From the NCBI GenBank assembly GCA_014804365.1, contig JAAUZX010000018.1:1-34400 (forward strand): 34,400 bases of DNA. The letters run 5' to 3'. Source of the stretch: Lachnospiraceae bacterium. Its GTDB lineage: Bacteria; Bacillota; Clostridia; Lachnospirales; Lachnospiraceae. Every line of letters starts with the position of its first letter. Position 1 is the first letter of the stretch. A model generated the notes under the pieces. The model had not been told where the DNA came from and searched no databases. It saw only the letters and a program-made list of their open reading frames with translations. The translations under genes and the position numbers were made by a program. Of the stretch, positions 23,978-32,107 are shown piece after piece.

Positions 23978-25183
23978 TCACTTCGCAACGTTTTTCAGTA
24001 ATTCCCTCAAACCCTGATTTTTATTTTCTGACTTATCAATATCCATGCAAAGAGAAGGATCATCTTTCTTACGCCACACAGAGCACTCGCCGATGGCACT
24101 CATATCTCTCCAAAGCGTAAACACACCTTTCTCAGTAATACCGCTCCATTCTTCCACGTTGCCGGTATAATCCACAGTGTTCGCATACAACTCACCGTCA
24201 TACAGACCATCGCTGAAATTGCCGACTACATTTTGTAAGATCCGCTCCCTTACCTTCAGCTTAGATATGTCCACGTCATAGTGTTCCGCCCCATAACCGT
24301 TTGGCAGATCGTCCGCCCATTCACCGCTGTAACTGTGCTCCGTATATTTACCCATGGCGTTGCTCTTATTCTTCTTACCGATATAGAATCTGAACCATGT
24401 GCCGTTGCCGCTTCTTACACCGTTTACCCAGCTGCCGTAATAGTAACTGTTATTCTCATAGATTGCCAGCCCCTGTCCGTGCGGCATTCCGTCACTGTTC
24501 ACATCCCCGTTATAATAATACTTGTCTGTGCCTTCCAGTTCCTCTGACAGTTTCACATACCGCTTTAAGTGCGCCAGATCCCAGATGGCAGCCTGATTAT
24601 TATCTGCAAAATAAGGCAGCGCCTCATTTAAAATGAATTCCTTGCTGTATGCTACATCGCTTTCGTCTTCTATATCGACCACGATTGCTGTCTTATCGCT
24701 GTCACTTGCCACGAGAGTATCATCTGTATCTGCGGCCGTCTCTGCTTTCTGCCCGCTCTCTGTCCCGGTCTTCTCCTCACTCGTCTGCTCCGGCGTCTCC
24801 ACAGAAACAGTCTCTCCCGACAGTCCGGAGACATAATCGTTCTGTTTCTGTTCCTGCGCATACTTCGTGATATCCTGCTGAAGATCATTTGCTCCGGTCT
24901 GTGCCGCCCTCTTTCGGCCGGGCAGAAGAAACAGCAGCACAATGATACATATTAAAAGCACCGCAATGATACCCAGCAGAACCGGCGTCATAAACGGCTT
25001 CTGCAATATCTCCGCCAGACCGCCACTGACTTCTTCCTCTTCATCATCCTGCATCTGATCAAGCTCCTCTATCGGGATTTCGCTCTGCTCTTTTTGCTTT
25101 ATATGCAATTCTGACTTAATATCATCACGCCAATCATCCTGATCCGTGTGAGGTTTCCGTTCCATCAAATTCATAGGCCACAC
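23978..25183 (-). CDS. MORN-repeat membrane protein
   Basis: A 401-residue protein. Residues 1-65 are acidic and cytoplasmic, one membrane helix lies at 66-87 (TPVLLGIIAVLLICIIVLLF), and then comes a long Thr/Glu-rich low-complexity linker (about 100-180). The region at about 223-335 has MORN-like units: DGMPHGQGLAIYENNSYYYG, then SWVNGVRSGNGTWF, then YSGEWADDLPNGYGAEHYD and GNFSDGLYDGELY. MORN repeats form elongated beta-strand arrays that bind lipids or partner proteins. The repeat part should be outside the cell. The start is uncertain: GTG at 25183 or ATG at 25174. It lies 11 bases after the Dabb gene. Confidence 0.75.
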   Translation of the reverse strand: MWPMNLMERKPHTDQDDWRDDIKSELHIKQKEQSEIPIEELDQMQDDEEEEVSGGLAEILQKPFMTPVLLGIIAVLLICIIVLLFLLPGRKRAAQTGANDLQQDITKYAQEQKQNDYVSGLSGETVSVETPEQTSEEKTGTESGQKAETAADTDDTLVASDSDKTAIVVDIEDESDVAYSKEFILNEALPYFADNNQAAIWDLAHLKRYVKLSEELEGTDKYYYNGDVNSDGMPHGQGLAIYENNSYYYGSWVNGVRSGNGTWFRFYIGKKNKSNAMGKYTEHSYSGEWADDLPNGYGAEHYDVDISKLKVRERILQNVVGNFSDGLYDGELYANTVDYTGNVEEWSGITEKGVFTLWRDMSAIGECSVWRKKDDPSLCMDIDKSENKNQGLRELLKNVAK

Positions 25184-25194
25184 TTACCTTTCTC

Positions 25195-25488
25195 TTAATA
25201 ATCCAGGCAGACTCTCCCCTCTGTCACAGTTCCGATATATTTTCCGACCGCAACATGTGCAGGATGCACCTGATAGTTCTGTAGATCCTCCGCACTTTCA
25301 AACACCGAGATCAATCCGATATCCTTATTACTTGAGGCAAGCGGTGATGTTACCACCTGCAGTGACACCACGCCTGACACCTGCTCTTTTACACCTTCCA
25401 GTTCTCTCTTAATACGCTCCGCCGCTTCCTTTTTCTCCTGATCGGATAACTCTGCCTTCCAGTTCCACAATACAATATGATTTACCAT
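25195..25488 (-). CDS. Dabb (stress-responsive A/B barrel) protein
   Basis: A 97-residue protein of the Dabb family, which forms a dimeric ferredoxin-like barrel. It starts VNHIVLWNWK, the hallmark opening (his-x-val), with the middle GVVSLQVVTSPLASSNKDIG and the closing FESAEDLQNYQVHPAHVAV. Some members are polyketide cyclases and others are stress proteins, so no substrate is assigned. GGAAGG precedes the ATG, and a perfect TATAAT box lies at 25510-25515. It is the first gene of a pair with the MORN protein. Confidence 0.9.
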   Translation of the reverse strand: MVNHIVLWNWKAELSDQEKKEAAERIKRELEGVKEQVSGVVSLQVVTSPLASSNKDIGLISVFESAEDLQNYQVHPAHVAVGKYIGTVTEGRVCLDY

Positions 25489-25509
25489 CTTCTTAATCCT
25501 TCCTCATTC

Positions 25510-25515
25510 ATTATA
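25510..25515 (-). promoter_or_regulatory. -10 box upstream of the Dabb gene
   Basis: A perfect TATAAT on the minus strand, 22 bases before the start codon. The -35 at the right distance is poor; a TTGACA exists but only two bases from the -10, which cannot act as the -35 of the same promoter. Confidence 0.4.
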
Positions 25516-25560
25516 CTTGTCAATCCTTAATAAACTACTATACAAATTATTAAGATTTTC

Positions 25561-25615
25561 GTAACTGTTCAGAACCCTGTTCCTCACAATTAAGAAGCAC
25601 CTTCTGAACAGTTAT
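25561..25615. repeat. 55-bp palindromic repeat, copy 1
   Basis: Terminal arms GTAACTGTTCAGAA (25561-25574) and TTCTGAACAGTTAT (25602-25615; the last base would pair as G-T) enclose a 27-base core that differs from copy 2 at three positions. The core contains AGAAC-CCT-GTTCT, so several alternative folds exist. Intergenic. Confidence 0.85.
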
Positions 25616-25668
25616 AGATTCACTTACTTATTTTTGACACTATTCAAGCTAACCTAGCCAATACCTAA

Positions 25669-25743
25669 GCACAGGTGAAAGTTAATATCTTAAAGGTTCT
25701 GGAGCGAAAGCGCGGCTCTGTAGATATTAACTTTTATCTGTGC
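25669..25743. repeat. 75-bp element with a 22-bp stem
   Basis: The arms 25669-25690 and 25722-25743 (outer end GCACAG/CTGTGC, inner end GTTAATATCT/AGATATTAAC) pair along 22 bp with only two G-T pairs. The 31-base loop contains GC-GAAA-GC, a GNRA-type tetraloop. It is not related to the 55-bp repeat 54 bases away. The two wobble pairs are G-U only if read as plus-strand RNA. It may be a MITE-like repeat or the remains of one. Confidence 0.7.
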
Positions 25744-25758
25744 GCATTATTTAGATAA

Positions 25759-25780
25759 AGCTGTGGGCTCCCCCACAGCT
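25759..25780 (-). terminator. Terminator of the nfnAB pair
   Basis: A perfect 9-bp stem AGCTGTGGG/CCCACAGCT (25759-25767 with 25772-25780) with a four-base loop, 18 bases after the nfnB stop. In the minus direction it is followed by TTTATCT, a weak U-tract. Confidence 0.65.
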
Positions 25781-25798
25781 CTATCTCTATCATTCGCT

Positions 25799-27187
25799 CT
25801 ATTTGGACAAATACTCATCAATCCCTTTTGCCGCCGTTTTACCTGCACCCATGGCAAGAATCACGGTAGCGGCTCCCGTCACAGCATCGCCGCCCGCGTA
25901 GACACCTTCTTTAGATGTCTTACCGAACTCTTCCTCTGCAACGATGCATTTATACTTATTGACTTCCAAACCTTTCGTGGTGGAAGATATAAGCGGATTC
26001 GGTGATGTACCGAGAGACATAATAACCGTATCCACTTCCATTGTAAACTCGGAACCTTCGATCACTACGGGACGTCTTCTGCCGGAAGCGTCAGGCTCTC
26101 CCAGCTCCATCCGTACACACTTGATACCGCACACCCACCCGTTCTCATCCTCGAGGATCTCCGTCGGGTTAGTAAGCAGATCAAAGATAATGCCTTCCTC
26201 CTTGGCATGATGCACTTCTTCCACACGGGCCGGAAGTTCTTCTTCACTTCTGCGGTATACGATATGCACCTCCGCGCCGAGACGAAGCGCTGTTCTTGCG
26301 GCATCCATCGCCACATTACCGCCGCCTACGACCGCTACTTTCTTTCCTCTCATGATAGGCGTATTGGATTCCTCGTCAAATGCCTTCATCAGATTACTTC
26401 TTGTCAAATATTCGTTGGCGGAGAATACGCCGTTTGCCTGTTCTCCGGGAATTCCCATGAATTTCGGCAGACCGGCTCCTGAACCGATAAATACGGCATC
26501 AAATCCTTCTTCCTCCAGAAGCTCATCTATTGTGACGGATTTACCCACCACTACATTCGTCTCGATCTTAACACCCAGAGACTGTACATTCTCGATTTCT
26601 TTAGCAACCACATCCTTCTTCGGAAGTCGGAATTCGGGAATGCCATACACAAGTACGCCGCCTGCCTCATGCAGCGCTTCAAAGATGGTAACATCATAGC
26701 CCATCTTAGCCAGATCACCTGCACAGGTTAGGCCGGACGGACCGGAACCGATCACTGCCACTTTCTTGCCCTTTTTCTCTTTCGCACCTTCGGGTTTAAC
26801 ACCATTCTCCCGCGCCCAGTCAGCCACGAAACGCTCCAGTTTACCGATAGAGATAGGCTCTCCTTTGATACCGCGGATACATTTGCCTTCACATTGGCTC
26901 TCCTGCGGGCAGACACGTCCGCATACCGCCGGAAGTGCGGAAGATTCACTGATAATCTGATACGCCGCAGCAATATCTCCCTCTTTTACTTTCTCGATAA
27001 ATCCGGGTATATTGATTGCTACAGGGCACCCCTTGATACACTGTGCATTCTTACAGTTGATACAGCGGGTCGCCTCGCACATTGCTTCCTCTTTATCATA
27101 TCCCAGACATACTTCCTCAAAATTCGTTGCACGTACCTTGGCATCCTGTTCACGGACGGGTACTTTCTTTAATACATCTGCTTCCAT
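25799..27187 (-). CDS. nfnB: NfnB-like NADPH oxidoreductase (glutamate-synthase small-subunit fold)
   Basis: A 462-residue flavoprotein. An N-terminal iron-sulfur domain has Cys37, Cys42, Cys45, Cys50 and Cys54 (CINCKNAQCIKGCPV) and Cys89, 93, 99 and 103. The FAD site is VAVIGSGPSGLTCAGDLAK (from 143) and the NADPH site VAVVGGGNVAMDAARTALRL. It is of the GltD type, but no glutamate-synthase large subunit is adjacent. Its partner is the FNR-like gene just upstream. This pairing is that of NfnAB, the electron-bifurcating enzyme that couples NADPH, NADH and ferredoxin. The ATG 27187 follows GGAGGAGAGG and overlaps the nfnA stop by one base (TAATG). Confidence 0.85.
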   Translation of the reverse strand: MEADVLKKVPVREQDAKVRATNFEEVCLGYDKEEAMCEATRCINCKNAQCIKGCPVAINIPGFIEKVKEGDIAAAYQIISESSALPAVCGRVCPQESQCEGKCIRGIKGEPISIGKLERFVADWARENGVKPEGAKEKKGKKVAVIGSGPSGLTCAGDLAKMGYDVTIFEALHEAGGVLVYGIPEFRLPKKDVVAKEIENVQSLGVKIETNVVVGKSVTIDELLEEEGFDAVFIGSGAGLPKFMGIPGEQANGVFSANEYLTRSNLMKAFDEESNTPIMRGKKVAVVGGGNVAMDAARTALRLGAEVHIVYRRSEEELPARVEEVHHAKEEGIIFDLLTNPTEILEDENGWVCGIKCVRMELGEPDASGRRRPVVIEGSEFTMEVDTVIMSLGTSPNPLISSTTKGLEVNKYKCIVAEEEFGKTSKEGVYAGGDAVTGAATVILAMGAGKTAAKGIDEYLSK

Positions 27188-28077
27188 TATTCCTCTCCTC
27201 CGCAATTTCCGCATCCGCCATGATGGGTATTACCCTCTTGTGCCTTTAAGAATGCTCTTCCCTCTTTCGTCTTATAGATCTGCTGGCGCTTCATTGCCTG
27301 ATCAAAATCTACTTTATGTCCGTCAAATTCCGGACCGTCCACACAGGCAAACTTGACCTCCCCATCCACTGTCAGACGACATGCACCGCACATACCGGTT
27401 CCGTCCACCATGATCGGGTTCATACTTACTACCGTGGGCAGATCATATTTCTTAGTCGTAAGACATACGAATTTCATCATAATCATGGGGCCGATGGCTA
27501 CACATACATCATAGCTCTTGCCTTCTTCCGTGATCAGGTCATCGATCACCTTCGTCACCATGCCGCTTCTGCCATAAGAACCGTCATCTGTCGTAATATA
27601 GAGATTTCCTGCAACCGCCTTCATTTCTTCTTCCATAATCAGCAGATCCTTCGTCTTTGCACCTACGATCACATCTGCCTCTATTCCATGCTCATGCAGC
27701 CATTTCACCTGCGGATATACCGGTGCTGTACCGAGTCCGCCCGCCACGAACAAAATTTTCTTTTGACGCAGACTCTCTATTTCTTCTTCCACAAATTCGG
27801 AAGGGCATCCCAGCGGTCCCACAAAATCGTGGAAGCTGTCGCCGGTCTTAAGGTTACGCATCTTCTCTGTCGCCGCACCTACCACCTGCACTACAATTGT
27901 GATCGTACCCGCTGTCCTGTCATAATCGCATATGGTCAGCGGAATGCGCTCGCTGTCTTCGTCCATTCTGACGATTACGAACTGTCCCGGTTGACAGGCC
28001 TTCGCAACCCGTGGAGCTTCAACGTCCATCAGATAGATGTTCGTCGTAAGTTCTTCAGCTTTCAATATCTTGTACAT
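27187..28077 (-). CDS. nfnA: NfnA-like ferredoxin/NAD reductase subunit
   Basis: A 296-residue protein of the FNR/PyrK-like family. The FAD part has RIPLTICDYDR, the NAD part has LFVAGGLGTAPVYPQVKWL and AIGPMIMMKFV. The [2Fe-2S] loop is MVDGTGMCGACRLTV with Cys230, Cys233 and Cys245; Asp225 stands where PyrK has the first cysteine, as expected for NfnA rather than PyrK. The ATG at 28077 is chosen for GGAGG ten bases upstream. The C-terminus has an extra HHGGCGNCGG motif. Together with NfnB it would exchange electrons among NADH, reduced ferredoxin and NADPH. Automatic annotation often calls it 'sulfide/dihydroorotate dehydrogenase-like'. Confidence 0.85.
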   Translation of the reverse strand: MYKILKAEELTTNIYLMDVEAPRVAKACQPGQFVIVRMDEDSERIPLTICDYDRTAGTITIVVQVVGAATEKMRNLKTGDSFHDFVGPLGCPSEFVEEEIESLRQKKILFVAGGLGTAPVYPQVKWLHEHGIEADVIVGAKTKDLLIMEEEMKAVAGNLYITTDDGSYGRSGMVTKVIDDLITEEGKSYDVCVAIGPMIMMKFVCLTTKKYDLPTVVSMNPIMVDGTGMCGACRLTVDGEVKFACVDGPEFDGHKVDFDQAMKRQQIYKTKEGRAFLKAQEGNTHHGGCGNCGGEE

Positions 28078-28163
28078 TGTTACTTTTCCTCCTAAACTGA
28101 TATCCCTGTTTATCCAATACGCACCCGGATCACATAATATGCCTATCCACTGTATAAATATGC

Positions 28164-28218
28164 GTATCTGTTCAGAACCCTGTTCTTCACAGTTACGAAG
28201 CACCTTCTGAACAGTTAC
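28164..28218. repeat. 55-bp palindromic repeat, copy 2
   Basis: Arms GTATCTGTTCAGAA (28164-28177) and TTCTGAACAGTTAC (28205-28218) pair with one mismatch. The core contains CTTCACAGTTACGAAG. It lies in the 234-base spacer between CotH and nfnA, where I see no other terminator, so it may also serve as the 3' end of the CotH transcript. Confidence 0.85.
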
Positions 28219-28311
28219 AAATATACAGAATTAAGCACGCACCTTACTTATGATAAAAGAACTTCTTTGTTTTTGCAACTCTTTTCATTAAATAATGTGT
28301 TTTTCCGTAGA

Positions 28312-30633
28312 TTATTCATTCCATCTGGGACAGATTATATTCGTCTCCCTATCCAAATGAATGGTGATTGTATCCTCAGTACTAAGCAGCTCCCCCTCCT
28401 CCGTATACCAGCCGAGGAACTCATTGTCATCATAAATCTCCTTGATTTTGATTTCAATAGGAAAATCCGGGAAATATAATCCCTGCCACCACGCTTCGGG
28501 AATATCTACGACTGTCGTATTGACTCTATAAGATGCCGCTCCTTCTTTATTTGATAAAATAACGAGCCAGACCGGATCTGCACTTAAATTAAACTCCTCC
28601 TTTACATGATCGAATGCATATTCTTTTCGGTCAGTAAAAAATTTTTTCAGCTTATCTGTATATTCATTCGTACTATCTCCCTCGTAATAACGCTTTATAT
28701 GCATAGCATAGGATTCGGCAATACTTTCCTCCAAATCGGATATAACAGCCAGAATGCTGTCTTCGTTCCAGATATTGTTATATAGATCCATATAGGTATT
28801 AACAAATGCTGCACGAAATTCCTCGTGTTCCATTAATGTTTGTGCAAGTATATCACCATCCCATGTCCCCGTATGACCTGTATGAAATGTATCAACTTCC
28901 GCATCATACATTGCTGTTTCAATATCCCAGACTCCCCATCTCCATTTTCCGTCTTCATTTGTACCCGGACTACACTCTGTACTCCGGTAAGTTCGGGCGT
29001 TATATCCTAACCAGTCATAATCATTCAGATACAGCATAGCAGCATAGTAATCTATGAAGCTCTCCATATCTATCATTTGACATAATTTCTCATATACCTC
29101 ATGTTTTGACCTGTCCGTAACGGTACTTAAATATTCAGTCACCTCCACCGGCGGAGTTCTTTCACAGATCTGAATATTGCTTTGGTTTATATCATAATGA
29201 TTCTTAAAATAATACTCGTCATATACTTCCGCTAAAAGATAAACTCCCCAGTATTCTCCATCCAGAAAAACATTGCAATATACGAATGTCTGAGTCGCTA
29301 CATTCCTGTCTGCCAGCGTCGATGCGACTAAAACATCTCTTAACTTGGTTCCTTCTCTGTTGGTATAAAGAAAAAATTTGTGTACTGTCGTGCCATCTCC
29401 AAAAAGATCATCTATCGTATCTTTCCCATCGTACATTTCACGGGCGTATACGGAAAAACTTTTTTGTGTACAACCTCTCGTTGTTCCACCGTGAATCCTG
29501 ATACCGACCTCTCTGTCAAAAATACGTGATCCACTTTCATCGAAGATCTCAATGCTTGCAGGACGCTCGGATCTTTTTCCTTTGATGCGGTAATTTGCAT
29601 CGGCCTGTATCCAGTCCTCTGTACTGCCGCCTGTCGCCGCATAATCGTCATATCCTTGTCCCAAAACATAGATGCCTTCATTATAATCAAATAAATTATA
29701 TGGATCTGTCACAAGCGAAACTGTATACATCTCTCCATAGCTTCTCTTATCTTCTTTTCCTATTATATAAGAATTAGTGACTATATCACTTTTTTTTCCA
29801 TCGGCATCAATGGCAATCGCGCGAACAACCATGATCTTTTCCACTGTTTCAGCCGCATATTCATGCAACAGATTAAAATCATCTCTTGCAGAATAAACAT
29901 TCGGCTCATCTGACACATCTTTGATCCGGATAGGTTTTTCATACAAAATACTCCCCTTGTCCGGTTCACTGCCATCTACTGTATAATAGATCATGCTTGC
30001 AGACGGTGCACTCAACTCCAACTCAAATTCCTCTGAATAAAATCCTCCCGCCACAGAAAAAGCCGGTGCCTTAATTTTTTTCAGGATTCGTTCCGCCTGA
30101 TCGTTAGAGCATCTGTAAGTCAATTCCGTGTTTTCCCATTCTGATCCAGCATCCGTCAAACGGCTCCATGCCGTGTTTGTATCCATTCCCGGAACATTTA
30201 CAATATCAATTACGCCGTCCTGATTCGAGAGATATAATGTTTCTCCCTGAGTACTAATCTTAAAATTCAATCGCTCCTCTCCGTCAACCATTTCATCACA
30301 TTCACTGTGAATCACATAATAACCTCCGGGCATTAACTCGACTGCCGGCAGGCCGCATTTATACAGATCCTCTTTATCGTCAGAAAGATAAAATCCCGAC
30401 AGATCTATTTTGGTATCAGAAAAATTGTACAACTCAATCCAATCGCTGGGCGGCTGTGTCTCCGCAAAAGAGACAGGAAAATAACTGCTGCATACTTCAT
30501 TGATACATATTCCATACCGATTATCCGTTATATTTTGCCGGGCATTGGTGTCCGTCAAGTATTCCATGTATATTACCGCTATGATCAACGGTATTATCAT
30601 AAGCCCAAGGGCAATATGTTTCCTACTCTTCAT
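28312..30633 (-). CDS. CotH-kinase protein with lamin-tail and chitobiase-like domains
   Basis: A 773-residue surface protein. It has an N-terminal membrane anchor (6-24), a lamin-tail-like beta domain (about 40-165, INEVCSSYFP, then DWIELYNFSD and GFYLSDD), and a chitobiase/hexosaminidase C-terminal-type domain (about 190-285, IYYTVDGSEP). The CotH kinase domain is at about 366-680 (VGIRIHGGTTRGCTQKSFSV, then DGEYWGVYLLAEVYDEYYF, then WGVWDIETAMYD). CotH enzymes are atypical kinases that phosphorylate spore-coat or surface proteins. The last 80 residues resemble an InlB/Listeria-type beta repeat (FLGWYTEEGELLS). ATG 30633 follows GGGAGA. It is the last gene after VTC and DUF4956 genes. Confidence 0.9.
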   Translation of the reverse strand: MKSRKHIALGLMIIPLIIAVIYMEYLTDTNARQNITDNRYGICINEVCSSYFPVSFAETQPPSDWIELYNFSDTKIDLSGFYLSDDKEDLYKCGLPAVELMPGGYYVIHSECDEMVDGEERLNFKISTQGETLYLSNQDGVIDIVNVPGMDTNTAWSRLTDAGSEWENTELTYRCSNDQAERILKKIKAPAFSVAGGFYSEEFELELSAPSASMIYYTVDGSEPDKGSILYEKPIRIKDVSDEPNVYSARDDFNLLHEYAAETVEKIMVVRAIAIDADGKKSDIVTNSYIIGKEDKRSYGEMYTVSLVTDPYNLFDYNEGIYVLGQGYDDYAATGGSTEDWIQADANYRIKGKRSERPASIEIFDESGSRIFDREVGIRIHGGTTRGCTQKSFSVYAREMYDGKDTIDDLFGDGTTVHKFFLYTNREGTKLRDVLVASTLADRNVATQTFVYCNVFLDGEYWGVYLLAEVYDEYYFKNHYDINQSNIQICERTPPVEVTEYLSTVTDRSKHEVYEKLCQMIDMESFIDYYAAMLYLNDYDWLGYNARTYRSTECSPGTNEDGKWRWGVWDIETAMYDAEVDTFHTGHTGTWDGDILAQTLMEHEEFRAAFVNTYMDLYNNIWNEDSILAVISDLEESIAESYAMHIKRYYEGDSTNEYTDKLKKFFTDRKEYAFDHVKEEFNLSADPVWLVILSNKEGAASYRVNTTVVDIPEAWWQGLYFPDFPIEIKIKEIYDDNEFLGWYTEEGELLSTEDTITIHLDRETNIICPRWNE

Positions 30634-30679
30634 ATGTTTATTTCTCCCTGCATGTATCAACCGTATGCCATTTCACCGC

Positions 30680-31360
30680 CTACGCTCTGCATTCACCATC
30701 ATGCGAGATACAATTTATCTGCAAAAACTGTTCCATATCGTTTAATTCGCGTAACAGGCTTTCTTTGTTTTTAGTTGATATTTCGACGATCAGCTCTGTC
30801 TCTCCGTTTTTCACACATCTTGCTTTCTCTTTATAATATTTGCAGTTACCGCTGATGATCTGATATATCTTATCATAATCCGTATTTTTATCAATGCTTC
30901 TCAGCACAAGCAGCTCCGGTGCTTTTGCATTTGGAATCATACGCAGTACAAAAAGCAGCACCGTCATAACAATACATAAAACAAACCCCAATATGTACAA
31001 TCCTACTCCGAAAATGATGCCTGCACTGACGGCCCAGAATAAGTATAACAGATCCAGTGGATTCTTTACCGCATTACGAAATCTGACAATAGACAATGCA
31101 CCGACCATCCCCAGCGAAACTAACAAATTAGACTGCATGGCTATCATAATGGCCGCAACAATAACAGGCATTCCTGCTATTGTCATATTCATATCTTTTG
31201 AATAAAAAGCGGATTTTACAGAAAGCTTGTACACCATAAAAATATAAACACTGACCAGACATGCGGCAGACAGAATCAAAATGATCGTACCGTTCGATAA
31301 GCCTCCTCCACCGCCTATTGCTTCATATACGCTATCTTTAATAACATTTTTTACTGACAT
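30680..31360 (-). CDS. DUF4956 membrane protein
   Basis: A 226-residue protein with about four membrane helices within residues 20-140. It carries the family block LVSLGMVGALSIVRFRNAVKNP followed by LYLFWAVSAGIIFGVG. The C-terminal cytoplasmic part (about 145-226) has a ferredoxin-like pattern (LLVLRS, then CVKNGETELIVEIS). DUF4956 genes are regularly found beside VTC-domain and CotH genes; the function is unknown, but the membrane part might export or anchor the polymer. GGAGG precedes the ATG. It lies between the VTC gene (24-base gap) and the CotH gene (46-base gap). Confidence 0.92.
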   Translation of the reverse strand: MSVKNVIKDSVYEAIGGGGGLSNGTIILILSAACLVSVYIFMVYKLSVKSAFYSKDMNMTIAGMPVIVAAIMIAMQSNLLVSLGMVGALSIVRFRNAVKNPLDLLYLFWAVSAGIIFGVGLYILGFVLCIVMTVLLFVLRMIPNAKAPELLVLRSIDKNTDYDKIYQIISGNCKYYKEKARCVKNGETELIVEISTKNKESLLRELNDMEQFLQINCISHDGECRA

Positions 31361-31384
31361 AACAAATTATCCTCCAGAATCTGT

Positions 31385-32059
31385 TTATTGGTATCTTTCT
31401 CTGCATATTTGGTATTTGGAATATGTTGTCTGCTGCATATTCCCAAGCTCCAGTAACTGTAAAATAAAATCTGGTATAAATTCGTCGTATTTCACTTCCA
31501 GAACCGAATCATTATCTCTCAAAAGATCGTACAAAATATCAGATTCTCCAAAATGCTTCACATCACGGCTGCATCTGATATTTCTGTCCAATGTAATACG
31601 GACATTTCCGGTTTCATAGATAAATGCCTTTCTCTCATAAGAAATGATCACCCTCGGTCTGAGTCCGGATGTCTTTATCGCCAGATTAAAAAGAGTGGCA
31701 GCGTCATCCATCGCCGACACCTCTTCTATGCATTCACAATTAATAAGTTTATACAATTCTTGTCTTGTGATATTTTTTGATTTCTTCAAAACTCTGTTGT
31801 CCAGTTTTTCTTTTACTTCGAGTTTGATACTATCAAAAGAATGATTATAGATACGGATACGGTATTTTCTTCGAATACGATCTCCATTCACGGTATCCGC
31901 CAAACAAGATTCTTCCAAATCATCAAAATATAAGCTGCTTACACTATACCCGTCTACACTATTCTCGTTGAAATCTGACCGAAGCACGCTGCATAATCTT
32001 TTCTGAAGACAATACATTTCCCGTGCTCCGCAGTTAAATTTATCTTCCACCCGGTACAT
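31385..32059 (-). CDS. VTC-domain (polyphosphate polymerase-like) protein
   Basis: A 224-residue soluble protein of the VTC/TTM tunnel fold. Substrate-binding residues expected from yeast Vtc4 are visible: the start YRVEDKF, the pair KYRIRIYN, KLEVKEKLDNRVLKK, VIISYERKAFI, VRITLDRNI, and the closing VLEVKYDEFIPDFI. Vtc4 makes polyphosphate from ATP; bacterial VTC-domain proteins with CotH and DUF4956 have no firm function. It should act in the cytoplasm next to the DUF4956 membrane protein. GAGG lies ten bases before the ATG. It follows the zinc-ribbon/chitobiase-domain gene by 48 bases. Confidence 0.92.
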   Translation of the reverse strand: MYRVEDKFNCGAREMYCLQKRLCSVLRSDFNENSVDGYSVSSLYFDDLEESCLADTVNGDRIRRKYRIRIYNHSFDSIKLEVKEKLDNRVLKKSKNITRQELYKLINCECIEEVSAMDDAATLFNLAIKTSGLRPRVIISYERKAFIYETGNVRITLDRNIRCSRDVKHFGESDILYDLLRDNDSVLEVKYDEFIPDFILQLLELGNMQQTTYSKYQICRERYQ

Positions 32060-32107
32060 TCATTTCCCGCCTCTCATGTTTTCCTCACTATGATATATTC
32101 ACTATTT

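Noticed and set aside
25634..25639. TTGACA on the plus strand in the 25489-25798 spacer
   Set aside because: No -10 at a suitable distance and no plus-strand gene downstream.
27316..28095. Long plus-strand frame opposite nfnA (259 codons)
   Set aside because: Shadow of nfnA; composition (many His, Arg, Cys) is that of an antisense frame.
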